From Pseudomonadota bacterium (GTDB lineage Bacteria > Pseudomonadota > Gammaproteobacteria > Steroidobacterales > Steroidobacteraceae): DNA of 64,000 bases. Below, one piece after another: positions 1-8,883 of this stretch. Under the pieces are notes generated by a model, which searched no databases, was not told where the DNA came from, and saw only the letters and a list, made by a program, of their open reading frames with translations. Numbering within the stretch: the stretch's first letter is position 1; the number at the start of each line of letters is the position of its first letter. The stretch covers positions 62,001-126,000 of the forward strand of contig JADJBE010000005.1 in assembly GCA_016703895.1 (NCBI GenBank). Reading direction: 5' to 3'. The position numbers and the translations under genes were made by a program.

Positions 1-918
1 CTATGTGAGGACATCCTTACCTGTCAATCGAGCCTGCAAGCTGGACGCCTGCAGCCAGACTTTTCCGCAGATGCCACGCAGACCTTTGCTATTCACGAAG
101 AGCCGCCGCAGCTGTTCCTCGAGCGCGTCGCGCGCGCCAAGGATTACATTGCCGCCGGAGACGTCTATCAAGCTAACTTGTCGCGCGCGTGGCGTTCGCG
201 CCAGCCGCGGGGTGTTAGCATAGTCGAGCTCTACGAACGACTGTGCGCGAGCAATCCGGCACCTTTCGCCGCACTGGTGCAATGGCAGGGCGTGGCGATC
301 GTTTCCTCATCCCCGGAGCGCCTGCTGCAACTCGATGGCCGCGAGATCAGTACACGCCCGATCGCTGGTACTCGGCGCCGCGCCGAAGGCGCGGACTCGC
401 AGGATGATGCCGCCGATCGCGAGGCGCTCGTGGCACACCCAAAGGAGCGCGCCGAGCACATCATGTTGATTGACTTGGAGCGCAACGATCTCGGTCGGGT
501 TTGCGAGGCGGGCAGTGTCACGGTGGATGAGTTGATGGTGATCGAGTCCTACGCACATGTGCACCATATCGTTTCGAACGTGCGCGGCAGACTGCGGGCG
601 GACGTCACACCGATCGATGCCTTGTTGGCCGTCTTTCCTGGCGGCACGATTACCGGCTGCCCCAAGATAAGATGCATGCAGATCATCGCGGCGCTCGAAC
701 AAGAAGGACGAGGCTTTTATACCGGTTCACTCGGCTATCTGAGTGCGGACGGCCAAGCGGACTTCAATATCTTGATTCGGACGCTGACCATCCACGCCGA
801 CGAGATCGAGTTGCGCGCGGGAGCAGGGATCGTGGCGGACTCGATACCAGAACAAGAGCTGGCGGAAACTCGCGCCAAAGCGCACGGCCTCCTGCTGGCG
901 CTGGAACACGTGTCGTGA
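1..918 (+). CDS. pabB: Aminodeoxychorismate synthase component I (PabB), 5' end outside the window
   Basis: Chorismate-using enzyme that makes 4-amino-4-deoxychorismate for folate synthesis with a PabA glutaminase. Frame 1 is open from base 1, so only the C-terminal catalytic half is present (305 residues). Visible family motifs are KDYIAAGDVYQANLSR, LIDLERNDLGRV, GGTITGCPKI and GFYTGSLGY. The DVYQANL form and the pabC gene overlapping its stop (GTGA) point to PabB rather than TrpE. Oddity: the loop that usually reads PIKGT in PabB reads PIAGT here (Ala codon 364-366), as in TrpE. A TrpE-like anthranilate synthase is the alternative, but the context argues against it. Confidence 0.88.
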   Translation, partial: LCEDILTCQSSLQAGRLQPDFSADATQTFAIHEEPPQLFLERVARAKDYIAAGDVYQANLSRAWRSRQPRGVSIVELYERLCASNPAPFAALVQWQGVAIVSSSPERLLQLDGREISTRPIAGTRRRAEGADSQDDAADREALVAHPKERAEHIMLIDLERNDLGRVCEAGSVTVDELMVIESYAHVHHIVSNVRGRLRADVTPIDALLAVFPGGTITGCPKIRCMQIIAALEQEGRGFYTGSLGYLSADGQADFNILIRTLTIHADEIELRAGAGIVADSIPEQELAETRAKAHGLLLALEHVS

Positions 919-1766
919 CCCAGCCACTGGCGACATGGGTTGACGGCGAGCAACGCGCGTCGCTGCCCGCAACCGATCGTGGCCTGCAATATGGCGACGG
1001 ATTATTTGAGACGATCGTCTGTCGCACTGGCAAGCTACGGTTTCTGGCGCTGCATCGCGAGCGGTTGCAACAGGGTCTTGACCGCCTGCGGATCCCGTTT
1101 GATGCTCATGCGGCGGGTCTTACCGCGGATCTGGAGCGCGCACGCCAACTGGCATCTGCCGCCGCGCCTGCTGGCGCCATCGTGAAACTCGTGGTGACGC
1201 GTGGCGATTCGCAAGCTCGCGGCTACCACGTCACGGGCCAAGAATCCGCCCGCCGCATCGTCACAGTCTGGCCCGACACGCCGCTACCTGACAGCACCCG
1301 GACAGCGGGCGTCGCGGTCCGATTCGGTCAGCTGCGCCTCGGCGAGAACCCGGCGTTGGCTGGACTCAAACACCTCAACCGACTGGAGCTGGTCCTTGCG
1401 CGCATGGAGTGGCAGGACGCAGGCATATTCGACGCGCTACTTGCCGATGGCAATGGCGACGTTGTTTCGGGCACCATGAGCAACGTGTTCGCACTGCAAG
1501 GCCAAACATTGCTCACGCCACCGGTAGACCGCTGTGGGATTGCCGGCGTCATGCGAGCGGTAGTGCTGCGTGAAGCCGCGGCTGCGCTCGGCTTGACCGT
1601 CAGCGTAGCGCGCATGTCTCGAGCGGCGCTGCTCGCCGCCGACAGCATTTTCCTCACCAACGCTCGCATCGGCATACTGCCTGTCCGCGAGGTCGCGCAG
1701 CACCGCTTCGCGATCATGCCCGCCGTCGTTGATTTGATGCGCCAGGTGGAGCGGTTGGATGCGTAA
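915..1766 (+). CDS. pabC: Aminodeoxychorismate lyase, PLP class IV
   Basis: Converts aminodeoxychorismate to 4-aminobenzoate and pyruvate. 283 residues if it starts at GTG 915, which overlaps the pabB stop as GTGA. The frame is open further upstream, but that part lies inside pabB and looks like noise. Class IV features: DRGLQYGDGLFET near the N-terminus, the PLP lysine in GLKHLNRLE, and GTMSNVFAL near residue 190. The 3' end overlaps mltG by 8 bases, the usual proteobacterial pabC-mltG-tmk-holB arrangement. Confidence 0.93.
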   Translation: MTQPLATWVDGEQRASLPATDRGLQYGDGLFETIVCRTGKLRFLALHRERLQQGLDRLRIPFDAHAAGLTADLERARQLASAAAPAGAIVKLVVTRGDSQARGYHVTGQESARRIVTVWPDTPLPDSTRTAGVAVRFGQLRLGENPALAGLKHLNRLELVLARMEWQDAGIFDALLADGNGDVVSGTMSNVFALQGQTLLTPPVDRCGIAGVMRAVVLREAAAALGLTVSVARMSRAALLAADSIFLTNARIGILPVREVAQHRFAIMPAVVDLMRQVERLDA

Positions 1767-2793
1767 GCTGGTTCTCAGTCTGATCGCGCTCGCGTTGCTG
1801 GCAGTGGCCGGGGTGTTCCTGTGGTTGCGCTACGTCGACGCCGTGATGCAACAACCAGGGCCGCATGCCGAGGCCGTGGTACTCGAGGTACGGCCGGGGA
1901 TGGGTGTGCGCGCGGTGCTGACAGAACTTGAACAAGCCGGTGCGTTGGCCGACGCGGGTGCCGTCGGGCTAGAGCTGCGACGCCGCGGCGCACCGACCAT
2001 CAAGGCTGGGCGTTATGAGATTGCGGCGCACGCTACGCCCGCGGAAATACTGGCGCAACTCGCCGCGGGTCGCGTGGTGTTGGAATCACTCACGGTCGTC
2101 GAGGGGTGGACATTCGCCGAGATGCGGCGGGCACTCGAAGCGCATCCGGCAATCGAACAGACCTTACGAGGCCAGACTGGCGCAGAGGTGATGCGCACAC
2201 TGGGACACCCGAACGACCACCCGGAAGGCCAGTTCTTTCCCGATACCTATCGATTTGCGGCCGGCAGCACCGACAAGGCCATCTTGACCCTTGCCTACGC
2301 GCGACTGCACACGCTACTCACGGACGCGTGGGAAGACCGCGCTGACAATCTGCCGATCAACACGCCGTACGAAGCGCTGATTCTCGCCTCGATCATCGAA
2401 AAGGAAACCGGCCTCGCCAGTGAGCGCCCGCAGATCGCTGGCGTCTTCGTGAGTCGGTTGCGCAAAGGCATGCGGTTGCAAACCGACCCAACAGTCATCT
2501 ACGGGCTGGGTGAGCGGTACGACGGTAATATCCGAGCCCGCGATCTGCGCGGCGACACGCCGTATAACACCTACACGCGCGCTGGCCTGCCGCCAACGCC
2601 GATCGCGTTGCCGGGCGAGGAGTCGATCCGCGCCGCGACCAATCCGCTCGAAACAGGTCATCTGTATTTTGTGGCTACCGGTCTGGGGGACGGCTCACAT
2701 GCGTTTTCTCGTACCTACGAGGAGCACAACGTGGCACTGCAAAAATACCTGACGCGCCTGCGCGCGCGCCCATCTTCCGGCAGCGCGCAATGA
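1759..2793 (+). CDS. mltG: Endolytic peptidoglycan transglycosylase MltG
   Basis: Inner-membrane lytic transglycosylase that cleaves nascent glycan strands and so sets their length. 344 residues, the usual size. An N-terminal hydrophobic anchor (about residues 4-25, LVLSLIALALLAVAGVFLW) leads into the YceG domain. The catalytic Glu lies in IIEKETGLASERP and is followed by GVFVSRLRKGMRLQTDPTV. Overlaps pabC upstream and tmk downstream (ATGA). Confidence 0.95.
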   Translation: MRKLVLSLIALALLAVAGVFLWLRYVDAVMQQPGPHAEAVVLEVRPGMGVRAVLTELEQAGALADAGAVGLELRRRGAPTIKAGRYEIAAHATPAEILAQLAAGRVVLESLTVVEGWTFAEMRRALEAHPAIEQTLRGQTGAEVMRTLGHPNDHPEGQFFPDTYRFAAGSTDKAILTLAYARLHTLLTDAWEDRADNLPINTPYEALILASIIEKETGLASERPQIAGVFVSRLRKGMRLQTDPTVIYGLGERYDGNIRARDLRGDTPYNTYTRAGLPPTPIALPGEESIRAATNPLETGHLYFVATGLGDGSHAFSRTYEEHNVALQKYLTRLRARPSSGSAQ

Positions 2794-3449
2794 CAAAGAC
2801 TAACAGCCGCGCGCGCTTTGTCACCCTCGAAGGCATCGAGGGTGCCGGCAAGTCCACCTTGATGACCGCCGTGATCGAGTCCCTAGAGACCCGAGGCTGC
2901 ACCGTTTGTGCCACGCGCGAACCCGGCGGTACAGCGCTCGCTGAACGCGTCCGTGCAATTGTGCTCGAACGCGGCGCAGAGACGATCTCCGCGAACACCG
3001 AGACGCTGCTGATGTTTGCCGCGCGCGGCATCCATCTCGAGAACCGCATCCGACCCGCACTCGCGAGCGGCCATTGGGTGGTTTGCGATCGCTTTACCGA
3101 TGCCACGCGCGCCTACCAAGGTGCCGGTCGTGGCGTGAGCGCAGCCCTGATCGAAACGCTCGCGGCTGCAGTGCATGGCGACTTGCAACCGGACCTGACT
3201 TTGCTGCTCGACGTGCCAGTCGAAGTCGGACTGCAGCGCGCCCAGCAGCGTCGCCAGCCCACTGATCGCTTCGAGGCGGAGACGGTTACATTCTTCGAGC
3301 GCGTACGGGCTCACTACCTGGCGCTGGCAGCAGCTGACCCAAACCGCTTCCACATCATCGATGGTACCCAGCCGCTGCAAGAGGTCAGAGTGCGGGCGCA
3401 GCGAGCCATCCAGGAATGGGCGGACGCTGCATTGGAGCCGCGTACATGA
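2790..3449 (+). CDS. tmk: Thymidylate kinase
   Basis: Phosphorylates dTMP to dTDP. 219 residues. Walker A is LEGIEGAGKST at residues 13-23; the substrate-binding DRFTDATRAYQGAGRG follows near residue 100; LLLDVPVEVGLQRA corresponds to the second half of the core, and RRQPTDRFE sits in the lid region. Starts inside the mltG stop (ATGA) and ends inside the holB start (ATGA), so it is probably translationally coupled in this operon. Confidence 0.96.
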   Translation: MTKTNSRARFVTLEGIEGAGKSTLMTAVIESLETRGCTVCATREPGGTALAERVRAIVLERGAETISANTETLLMFAARGIHLENRIRPALASGHWVVCDRFTDATRAYQGAGRGVSAALIETLAAAVHGDLQPDLTLLLDVPVEVGLQRAQQRRQPTDRFEAETVTFFERVRAHYLALAAADPNRFHIIDGTQPLQEVRVRAQRAIQEWADAALEPRT

Positions 3450-4414
3450 ACGCGTTGCCATGGCTGGCGACGGCGCAGCAGTCCATTCAAGCTGCGGTAC
3501 AGGCCGATCGGCTGCCGCACGCGCTGTTGATCCACGAAGACGCCGGTGCGGGCGGCCTGGAACTGGCGCGTTGGACCAGCCAGCTATTACTGTGTCGCGA
3601 CCGACCGCGCGCGCCCTGCGGTGCGTGTCCCGATTGTCAGTGGGTATTGGCGGGTCAACACCCGGACTGCATGTCGGTGCAGCCCGAGGGTAAGTCGCGC
3701 CAGATCCTGGTCGACCAGATCCGCACGGCCGTTGCGGAGCTGCGGCTGACGGGGCACTCGGGGCGCGCGAAGATTGCCGTGTTCGCACCCGCTGAAGCGA
3801 TCAATGCCAACGCCGCGAACGCTTTGCTCAAGACGCTGGAAGAACCGACGCCGAGTACGCTGCTGATACTCATCACCGCGCAACCATCTCGACTGCTCGC
3901 CACGATCCGTAGTCGTTGCCTGACCCTGCGGGTCGCCGCACCTGCGCGAGCCGAGGCCATCGAATGGCTCACACAGAGCCGTGGAGCAGGGCCCTGGGAA
4001 GCTGCGCTCGACGCACTCAACACGGGCCCCCTCAGTCTCACGGAGGTCGATCCTGCGGCGATCGCGGCAACCCGTCGTCAAGTTATTGAGCAGCTCGGAC
4101 AGCTCGAGCAACAAGCGGTGGAACCACCGGCCCTGGCCGAGCAGTGGGCCAAAGACGAACTCGAACTCAGGCTGGCATGCACTGAGAGCTGGGTCACAGA
4201 TCAGATACTGACGCTAGCCGCTGCGCACGCTGACCCAACGGAACTGCGGCATCGACACTACTCGCCAGCGGGCTCGTGGGCTTTGAATATAGGTCGACTG
4301 CTGGAGTTTCACGGCGCGGTACGCGAATTGCGCGCACTGATGCATACTTCGGTCAACAAATCGCTCGCTGTGGAGAGTTTATTGTGGCGTTGGGCACAGG
4401 TTAGGACGAGATGA
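3446..4414 (+). CDS. holB: DNA polymerase III subunit delta'
   Basis: Clamp-loader delta-prime subunit. 322 residues from ATG 3446, chosen because it overlaps the tmk stop as ATGA and gives MNALPW, a normal HolB N-terminus. Zinc-site cysteines are in CGACPDCQWVLAGQHPDC; the AAA-like core includes NAANALLKTLEEP and TIRSRC. The ATP-binding loop is degenerate (EDAGAGGLE), as expected for delta-prime. Overlaps pilZ by 4 bases. Confidence 0.94.
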   Translation: MNALPWLATAQQSIQAAVQADRLPHALLIHEDAGAGGLELARWTSQLLLCRDRPRAPCGACPDCQWVLAGQHPDCMSVQPEGKSRQILVDQIRTAVAELRLTGHSGRAKIAVFAPAEAINANAANALLKTLEEPTPSTLLILITAQPSRLLATIRSRCLTLRVAAPARAEAIEWLTQSRGAGPWEAALDALNTGPLSLTEVDPAAIAATRRQVIEQLGQLEQQAVEPPALAEQWAKDELELRLACTESWVTDQILTLAAAHADPTELRHRHYSPAGSWALNIGRLLEFHGAVRELRALMHTSVNKSLAVESLLWRWAQVRTR

Positions 4415-4776
4415 ACGAACGAGTTGCCCGCACTGGCGCCAACAAACCTGGCTTGCTCACACTCACGATCAAGGACAAGAGTGCGCTGTATCTCGCGTAC
4501 ATGCCGTTCGTGCGCAACGGTGGGCTGTTTATTCCCACCAATAGCAACTACCGACTTGGCGATGAAGTCTTCATGCTCCTCAACCTGATGGGCGAGGACG
4601 AGAAACTGCCGGTCGCGGGCCGCGTGATCTGGGTCACGCCGAAGGGCGCCCAGGGGAAACGCACCGCTGGCATCGGCGTGCAGTTCTCCGATCAGGATCG
4701 CGGCCAGACGCAAAAGAAAATCGAGACTTATCTGGCTGGCGCCCTCGCGGGCGACAAAAGCACGCACACGATGTAG
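4411..4776 (+). CDS. pilZ: Type IV pilus assembly protein PilZ
   Basis: 121-residue single-domain PilZ, the size and position (immediately behind holB) of the founding type IV pilus PilZ of Pseudomonas. It has the conserved FVRNGGLFIPT and GRVIWVTPKG blocks but no N-terminal RxxxR c-di-GMP motif in the usual place, typical of the assembly-type PilZ that acts through protein contacts (FimX/PilB in studied species). No other pilus gene is in the window. Confidence 0.88.
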   Translation: MNERVARTGANKPGLLTLTIKDKSALYLAYMPFVRNGGLFIPTNSNYRLGDEVFMLLNLMGEDEKLPVAGRVIWVTPKGAQGKRTAGIGVQFSDQDRGQTQKKIETYLAGALAGDKSTHTM

Positions 4777-4805
4777 CGACCGACGCCGCTAGCAGCACGG
4801 TCTCT

Positions 4806-5882
4806 TCAGCTGGTGCCGCGCCGCAGTGGCACGTTCGCCTTGGTCAGGCCATTCTTGAGCACGTAGGCATCGAAGCCGCGCTCTACCAGAATAAAGGCGC
4901 CCGCCGAACTGCGGCGTGCAGTGTCACAGACCACCACGTAGGGCGTGTTCTTATCGAGCGTGTTCAGCTTCAGGCGAATGAAGTAGAGCGGCACATTGAT
5001 GGAATCCTCGATCGCCAGGTTCTGAAACTCGGACGGTAGACGGACATCGAGCCATTTGCCGCCCTTGGCAATGATCTCTTTTGCCGCGGCGTCGTCGACC
5101 CACTGCAACAGCGGCTCATTCATCAATTCACGGAAGTCGTCTTTCTTGAGACGCATCAACACGCCGTCGGTGAGCATCGTCACGGTGGCGTTGCGTTTGG
5201 CGTCGGCGATCAAGGCTTCCTCACCGAAAGTCTCACCGACCGTGAGCTCAGCCAACTTGATACCAGCCTTGTTGAGCGGCGTTTCGCGCGTCACCTGGCA
5301 ACGACCCTTGACGATCGCGTAAAAGAAATCGCCATCGTCGCCCTGCTTGATGACGACTTCCCCGAGGCGATACTGGGTCTGCTGCATGCGCATGAAAATC
5401 GCTTGCAGATTGGCCGGCGGAATGCGGTGGAAGGCCTTGGTTTGCAACAGCGTCGTCATCCAATCACCGGCGTCATCACCGGACTTGAATTGCGCCTGCA
5501 GATCGCCGACCTCGTAGGAACCAGTTTGGTCCCACGTGATCATGACATCCAGCAACTCACTGTCGATCGACAGGTAGTTGATGTCTTCGGTGGCCTTGGC
5601 GGTGTATTTGCGGGGCTGCCCCGGAACGAGTGGCGAGCGGGCCTCGTTGCTGCCGCCCTTGATGAGACCCACCGTGCGACCCTCGTCGCTGAGTTCGACC
5701 AGGCCGCCTATGACCCACACGGTGCGCTTGTCGTTCTCGCCTTGCTTGAACAGCAGACGGCCCGCGGGCATCTGCTGAATCGTCACCTTGCGCGATAGTG
5801 CATGCAGGTTCTCGCGCTTCATTCCTTCGAGTGGCGCGAGCGACCTCAGCAATTCGAGACTGGCTTCACGGCCTTCAGACAT
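4806..5882 (-). CDS. Tandem cyclic-nucleotide-binding domain protein with C-terminal rhodanese domain
   Basis: 358 residues. Two cNMP-binding-like modules are visible: residues about 15-120 (degenerate, GRLLFKQGENDKRTVWVIGG) and about 135-250 (YRLGEVVIKQGDDGDFFYAI, then GETFGEEALIADAKRNATV). A rhodanese-like domain fills about 255-355 (KWLDVRLPSEFQ, then VVVCDTARRSSAGAFILVERG) and has a Cys at the active-loop position. There is no helix-turn-helix, so it is a sensor or adaptor, not a Crp-type regulator. Stands alone, convergent with pilZ. Ligand and sulfur acceptor are unknown. Confidence 0.82.
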   Translation of the reverse strand: MSEGREASLELLRSLAPLEGMKRENLHALSRKVTIQQMPAGRLLFKQGENDKRTVWVIGGLVELSDEGRTVGLIKGGSNEARSPLVPGQPRKYTAKATEDINYLSIDSELLDVMITWDQTGSYEVGDLQAQFKSGDDAGDWMTTLLQTKAFHRIPPANLQAIFMRMQQTQYRLGEVVIKQGDDGDFFYAIVKGRCQVTRETPLNKAGIKLAELTVGETFGEEALIADAKRNATVTMLTDGVLMRLKKDDFRELMNEPLLQWVDDAAAKEIIAKGGKWLDVRLPSEFQNLAIEDSINVPLYFIRLKLNTLDKNTPYVVVCDTARRSSAGAFILVERGFDAYVLKNGLTKANVPLRRGTS

Positions 5883-5887
5883 GCAAT

Positions 5888-5901
5888 GTGATCTTGATCA
5901 A
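5888..5901. promoter_or_regulatory. FNR/CRP-like dyad in front of the cNMP-rhodanese gene
   Basis: GTGATCTTGATCAA is a near-perfect dyad. Read on the minus strand it is TTGAT-N4-ATCAC, one base off the FNR consensus TTGAT-N4-ATCAA. It ends only 5 bases before the ATG at 5882, so if used it would more likely repress or overlap the ribosome site than activate. Confidence 0.3.
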
Positions 5902-5953
5902 AAAACCGTTGTCATCCTAACATTCTACCTGCTGGGGATGTGGAAGGCGGTGC

Positions 5954-7999
5954 TCAGTCTGGGTTTTTGGCCACCTGCGACCAACCGGCATCGGGCGCGA
6001 ATCGCGCGCCATAGCGCACCTCGAGTTCACGCAGTCGCTCGACCACCGCATTGACCCCACGGGCCCGCGCATACTGCAGCGGACCACCCCGAAACGGCGC
6101 AAAACCGGTGCCAAAAATGATACCGGCGTCGAGCAGGTCCGCGTCGCTGACGATACCCTCGCGCAGCACCGCCACACATTCGTTCAGAAGGACAAGGACC
6201 AGGCGATCCTGTAGATCAGGCGCGGCGGACGTTTCCCCGGTTGGCGGCTTGACGGCCTTGCCATCAGCCCATTCATAAAAGCCTGCGCCGCTCTTGCGAC
6301 CCAGCTTCTTGGCGGCAAGCAAGGCATCCAGGCTCACGAGCGGGGGCGGCGTTCGGCCCGTCGATTGGGTGACGATCTCGCCGACGTGTTTGGCGACATC
6401 GAGGCCAACGACGTCTGCGAGCTCCACCGGGCCCATGGGCATGCCAAAACTAACCGCCGCTGCGTCGATGGCCGCGAGCGGGATACCGTCTGCGGCGGCG
6501 AACAGGGCTTCATGCATGTAGGGCACCAGCACACGGTTGACTACAAAGCCTGGCGCGCTGCAACACGGCAACGGCAACTTGTCGATCTTGCGAGCGAACG
6601 CAATCGCCGTTTGGATCTCGGCATCGCCCGCACGTTGGCTGCGAATGATCTCCACCAGCGGCATCTGCGCCACTGGATTGAAGAAATGCAGACCGACCAG
6701 CCGCTCTGGGCGCGCCATTTGCTCGGCCAATGGTTCGAGCATGATCGAGGAGGTGTTAGTCGCCAGTATCGCACTTGGCTTCATGCGCGGCTCAAGCCGC
6801 GCGTAGAGCTCTCGCTTCGCCTCGAGATTCTCGAAGATCGCCTCGATCACCACGTCGGCTCGTTCGACACCCGCACCCTCGACGTCGGCGCTGAGCCGGC
6901 TCATATGCTCAGTGACCTTGGCCGGGTCCTTGAGCCGTTTGGTGAACGCGTCCCGGGCGCGTTGCAGCGCGGGCTCGATGTACTTGAGTTCGCGGTCTTG
7001 CAAGGTGACCGTCAGGCCTCGTTGCGTACACCAAGCGGCAATGTCACCACCCATCACGCCAGCACCGACGACGTGCACATGGGCAAAACTCGGCGTCGCT
7101 TTGCCGGCCAGCCCTTTCAACCGGTCTTGCAGAAGAAATACCCGCACCAGATTGCGTGCTGTCTCACCACACATCAGCGCGGCAATCGACCGTGCCTCGG
7201 CCTCGTATGCGGCGGCGCCCCGGGCACCATGGTCTGCCCACAAATCAACGATCGCGTACGGCGCGGGGTAGTGCTCGCGCCGCACCTTACTGGTGACCTG
7301 CGCCAGAATCCGCGGCTTGACGAAGCCGCGGATCATGGGCCAGGACAACACACGTGACATGAAACCCGGCTGACGCGGCGCTGGCGACTTCGCAATGAAC
7401 TCACGCGCAGTCGCCTCGAGCTGCTCGCTGGCAACCAGACGGTCGACGAGACCCAAGCGCAAGGCTTTGTCGCCGCGCACCGGCTTGCCGGTCAGCATCA
7501 AGGGCATGGCTGCGGTCACACCGAGCAAGCGAACCGCCCTGACCGTGCCGCCGAATCCTGGGTGGATGCCGAGCATCACCTCTGGCAAGCCCAGACTCGT
7601 GCGGTCACCCGCGAGCGCGATTCGATACCGGCACGCCAGCGCCAGCTCCAGTCCGCCGCCCAGCGCAAAACCATTGATCAACGCGACCGTGGGACAGGGC
7701 AGTGCTTCGAGACGGTCGAGCACCCGCTGTCCACCGCGGATCAACTCGTAGGCTGCGGCCGGCGTGGCCAGCGCGGTGAACTCCTTGATATCGGCGCCAG
7801 CGATAAAGCCCGACTTTTTGGCGGAGCGTACTACCACGCCTTGCGGTAAACGCGCGGCGAGCGCTTGCAAATGCGTGTCGAGCTCGAGCAAGACATCGCG
7901 CGACAGCACGTTGGCTGAGGCGCCGGGCTTGTCCAATGTCAGCCACGCAATGTCAGCGTCGTCGCGCTCGAGACTCCACGAATGCTCTGCTGCCATCAC
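5954..7999 (-). CDS. Bifunctional enoyl-CoA hydratase / 3-hydroxyacyl-CoA dehydrogenase (FadJ/FadB-type alpha subunit)
   Basis: Catalyses the hydration and NAD-dependent dehydrogenation steps of fatty acid beta-oxidation. 681 residues. The N-terminal crotonase domain (about 1-190) has FIAGADIKEF, GFALGGGLELALACRYR and the acid-bearing GLPEVMLGIHPGFGG. A Rossmann domain starts near residue 305 (HVVGAGVMGGDIAAW), with NTSSIMLEPLAEQM and the catalytic His in GLHFFNP. The C-terminal dehydrogenase domain has APGFVVNRVLVPYM. No thiolase lies beside it, so the partner must be elsewhere. Exact FadB/FadJ orthology is not resolved. Confidence 0.92.
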   Translation of the reverse strand: MMAAEHSWSLERDDADIAWLTLDKPGASANVLSRDVLLELDTHLQALAARLPQGVVVRSAKKSGFIAGADIKEFTALATPAAAYELIRGGQRVLDRLEALPCPTVALINGFALGGGLELALACRYRIALAGDRTSLGLPEVMLGIHPGFGGTVRAVRLLGVTAAMPLMLTGKPVRGDKALRLGLVDRLVASEQLEATAREFIAKSPAPRQPGFMSRVLSWPMIRGFVKPRILAQVTSKVRREHYPAPYAIVDLWADHGARGAAAYEAEARSIAALMCGETARNLVRVFLLQDRLKGLAGKATPSFAHVHVVGAGVMGGDIAAWCTQRGLTVTLQDRELKYIEPALQRARDAFTKRLKDPAKVTEHMSRLSADVEGAGVERADVVIEAIFENLEAKRELYARLEPRMKPSAILATNTSSIMLEPLAEQMARPERLVGLHFFNPVAQMPLVEIIRSQRAGDAEIQTAIAFARKIDKLPLPCCSAPGFVVNRVLVPYMHEALFAAADGIPLAAIDAAAVSFGMPMGPVELADVVGLDVAKHVGEIVTQSTGRTPPPLVSLDALLAAKKLGRKSGAGFYEWADGKAVKPPTGETSAAPDLQDRLVLVLLNECVAVLREGIVSDADLLDAGIIFGTGFAPFRGGPLQYARARGVNAVVERLRELEVRYGARFAPDAGWSQVAKNPD

Positions 8000-8012
8000 T
8001 AACTACCTCAAC

Positions 8013-8807
8013 TTATGCGGCTGACTGGTGCGAGTCTGCCGCGGCGGCGCTGCGCACGACGTTGAAGTCGCAGATGACCGGCCGATGATCGGAGAAGCGG
8101 ACGTCGGGGACCCGGAAATCGGTCACTTCGATGGACTCGCTAACGAGCACAAAGTCGAGCTCGATGCGCGGCGTACGCGACGGAAAGGACGGCAGACCAT
8201 GCGTGTTCGCACTGCGCAGCTTGGCCGCACGCATGAACAGGTAAATCTCGTGCGTGCCCCAGAACGTATTGAAGTCGCCGGCAATGATCACTGGCTTGAC
8301 CGACTTCGCAATCAGGTCGTGCAGATAGCGTAGTTGGTACTGACGCTGCCGATACTTGAGTGACAAATGCACCAGGAAAATACAGACATCGTCCAATTCG
8401 AGCTCGATGATGAGCCGCTTGATGCCAGTGTCAAAGTAGTGGAAGCGCTCGCCGGTTACGCCCGGCGCCGCCAGAAAGGCGTTGGCTTGTTTGCGCAGGA
8501 TAGGCACGAAAGTATTGAAGGATGCCGCGCCGTACTTGCACTCGTAAGTGGTGTAGTGGCCCAGCGCCGTCGCAATGTGCTCGGCCTGGTTGCGCATGCC
8601 GCTCCTGACCGAGCCCGTGTCGACCTCGATCAGGCCGACAATATCTGGTCGTTCGGCGCTGACGAAGTTGGTAATGCCATCCAGAACACGCTTACTGCTG
8701 CGCAGGTAACCCGCGCCGGGCAGCGGCAGATGAAACGTCGGACCAGTGCCGGTCGCATAACGAATGTTGTAAATCAGCAAACGCAACTCGAGATCCTGCT
8801 GTTGCAC
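8013..8807 (-). CDS. Endonuclease/exonuclease/phosphatase family protein
   Basis: 264 residues with the full metal-dependent EEP motif set: LIYNIRYATG at the N-terminus, GLIEVDTGSV (metal Glu), IIAGDFNTFWG (Asp/Asn) and FSDHRPVICDF (Asp-His) near the C-terminus. No signal peptide or membrane segment is visible. The fold covers DNA, phosphoinositide and sphingomyelin hydrolases, so the substrate cannot be named. Divergent from the TIR-like gene at 8884. Confidence 0.85.
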   Translation of the reverse strand: MQQQDLELRLLIYNIRYATGTGPTFHLPLPGAGYLRSSKRVLDGITNFVSAERPDIVGLIEVDTGSVRSGMRNQAEHIATALGHYTTYECKYGAASFNTFVPILRKQANAFLAAPGVTGERFHYFDTGIKRLIIELELDDVCIFLVHLSLKYRQRQYQLRYLHDLIAKSVKPVIIAGDFNTFWGTHEIYLFMRAAKLRSANTHGLPSFPSRTPRIELDFVLVSESIEVTDFRVPDVRFSDHRPVICDFNVVRSAAAADSHQSAA

Positions 8808-8883
8808 CGCATCAATCGATCGGGAAGCGGGCGCGACCCGCCGTTTCTAACGTACACTTTCGCGATGCTGAGGTTCGATTGCC

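Noticed and set aside
2883..3788. Open frame antisense to tmk and holB (301 codons)
   Set aside because: Crosses two confirmed overlapping genes and has no motif.
6365..7357. Long open frame antisense to the FadJ-like gene (330 codons)
   Set aside because: Composition-driven shadow with no motif; the minus-strand protein is complete with catalytic residues.
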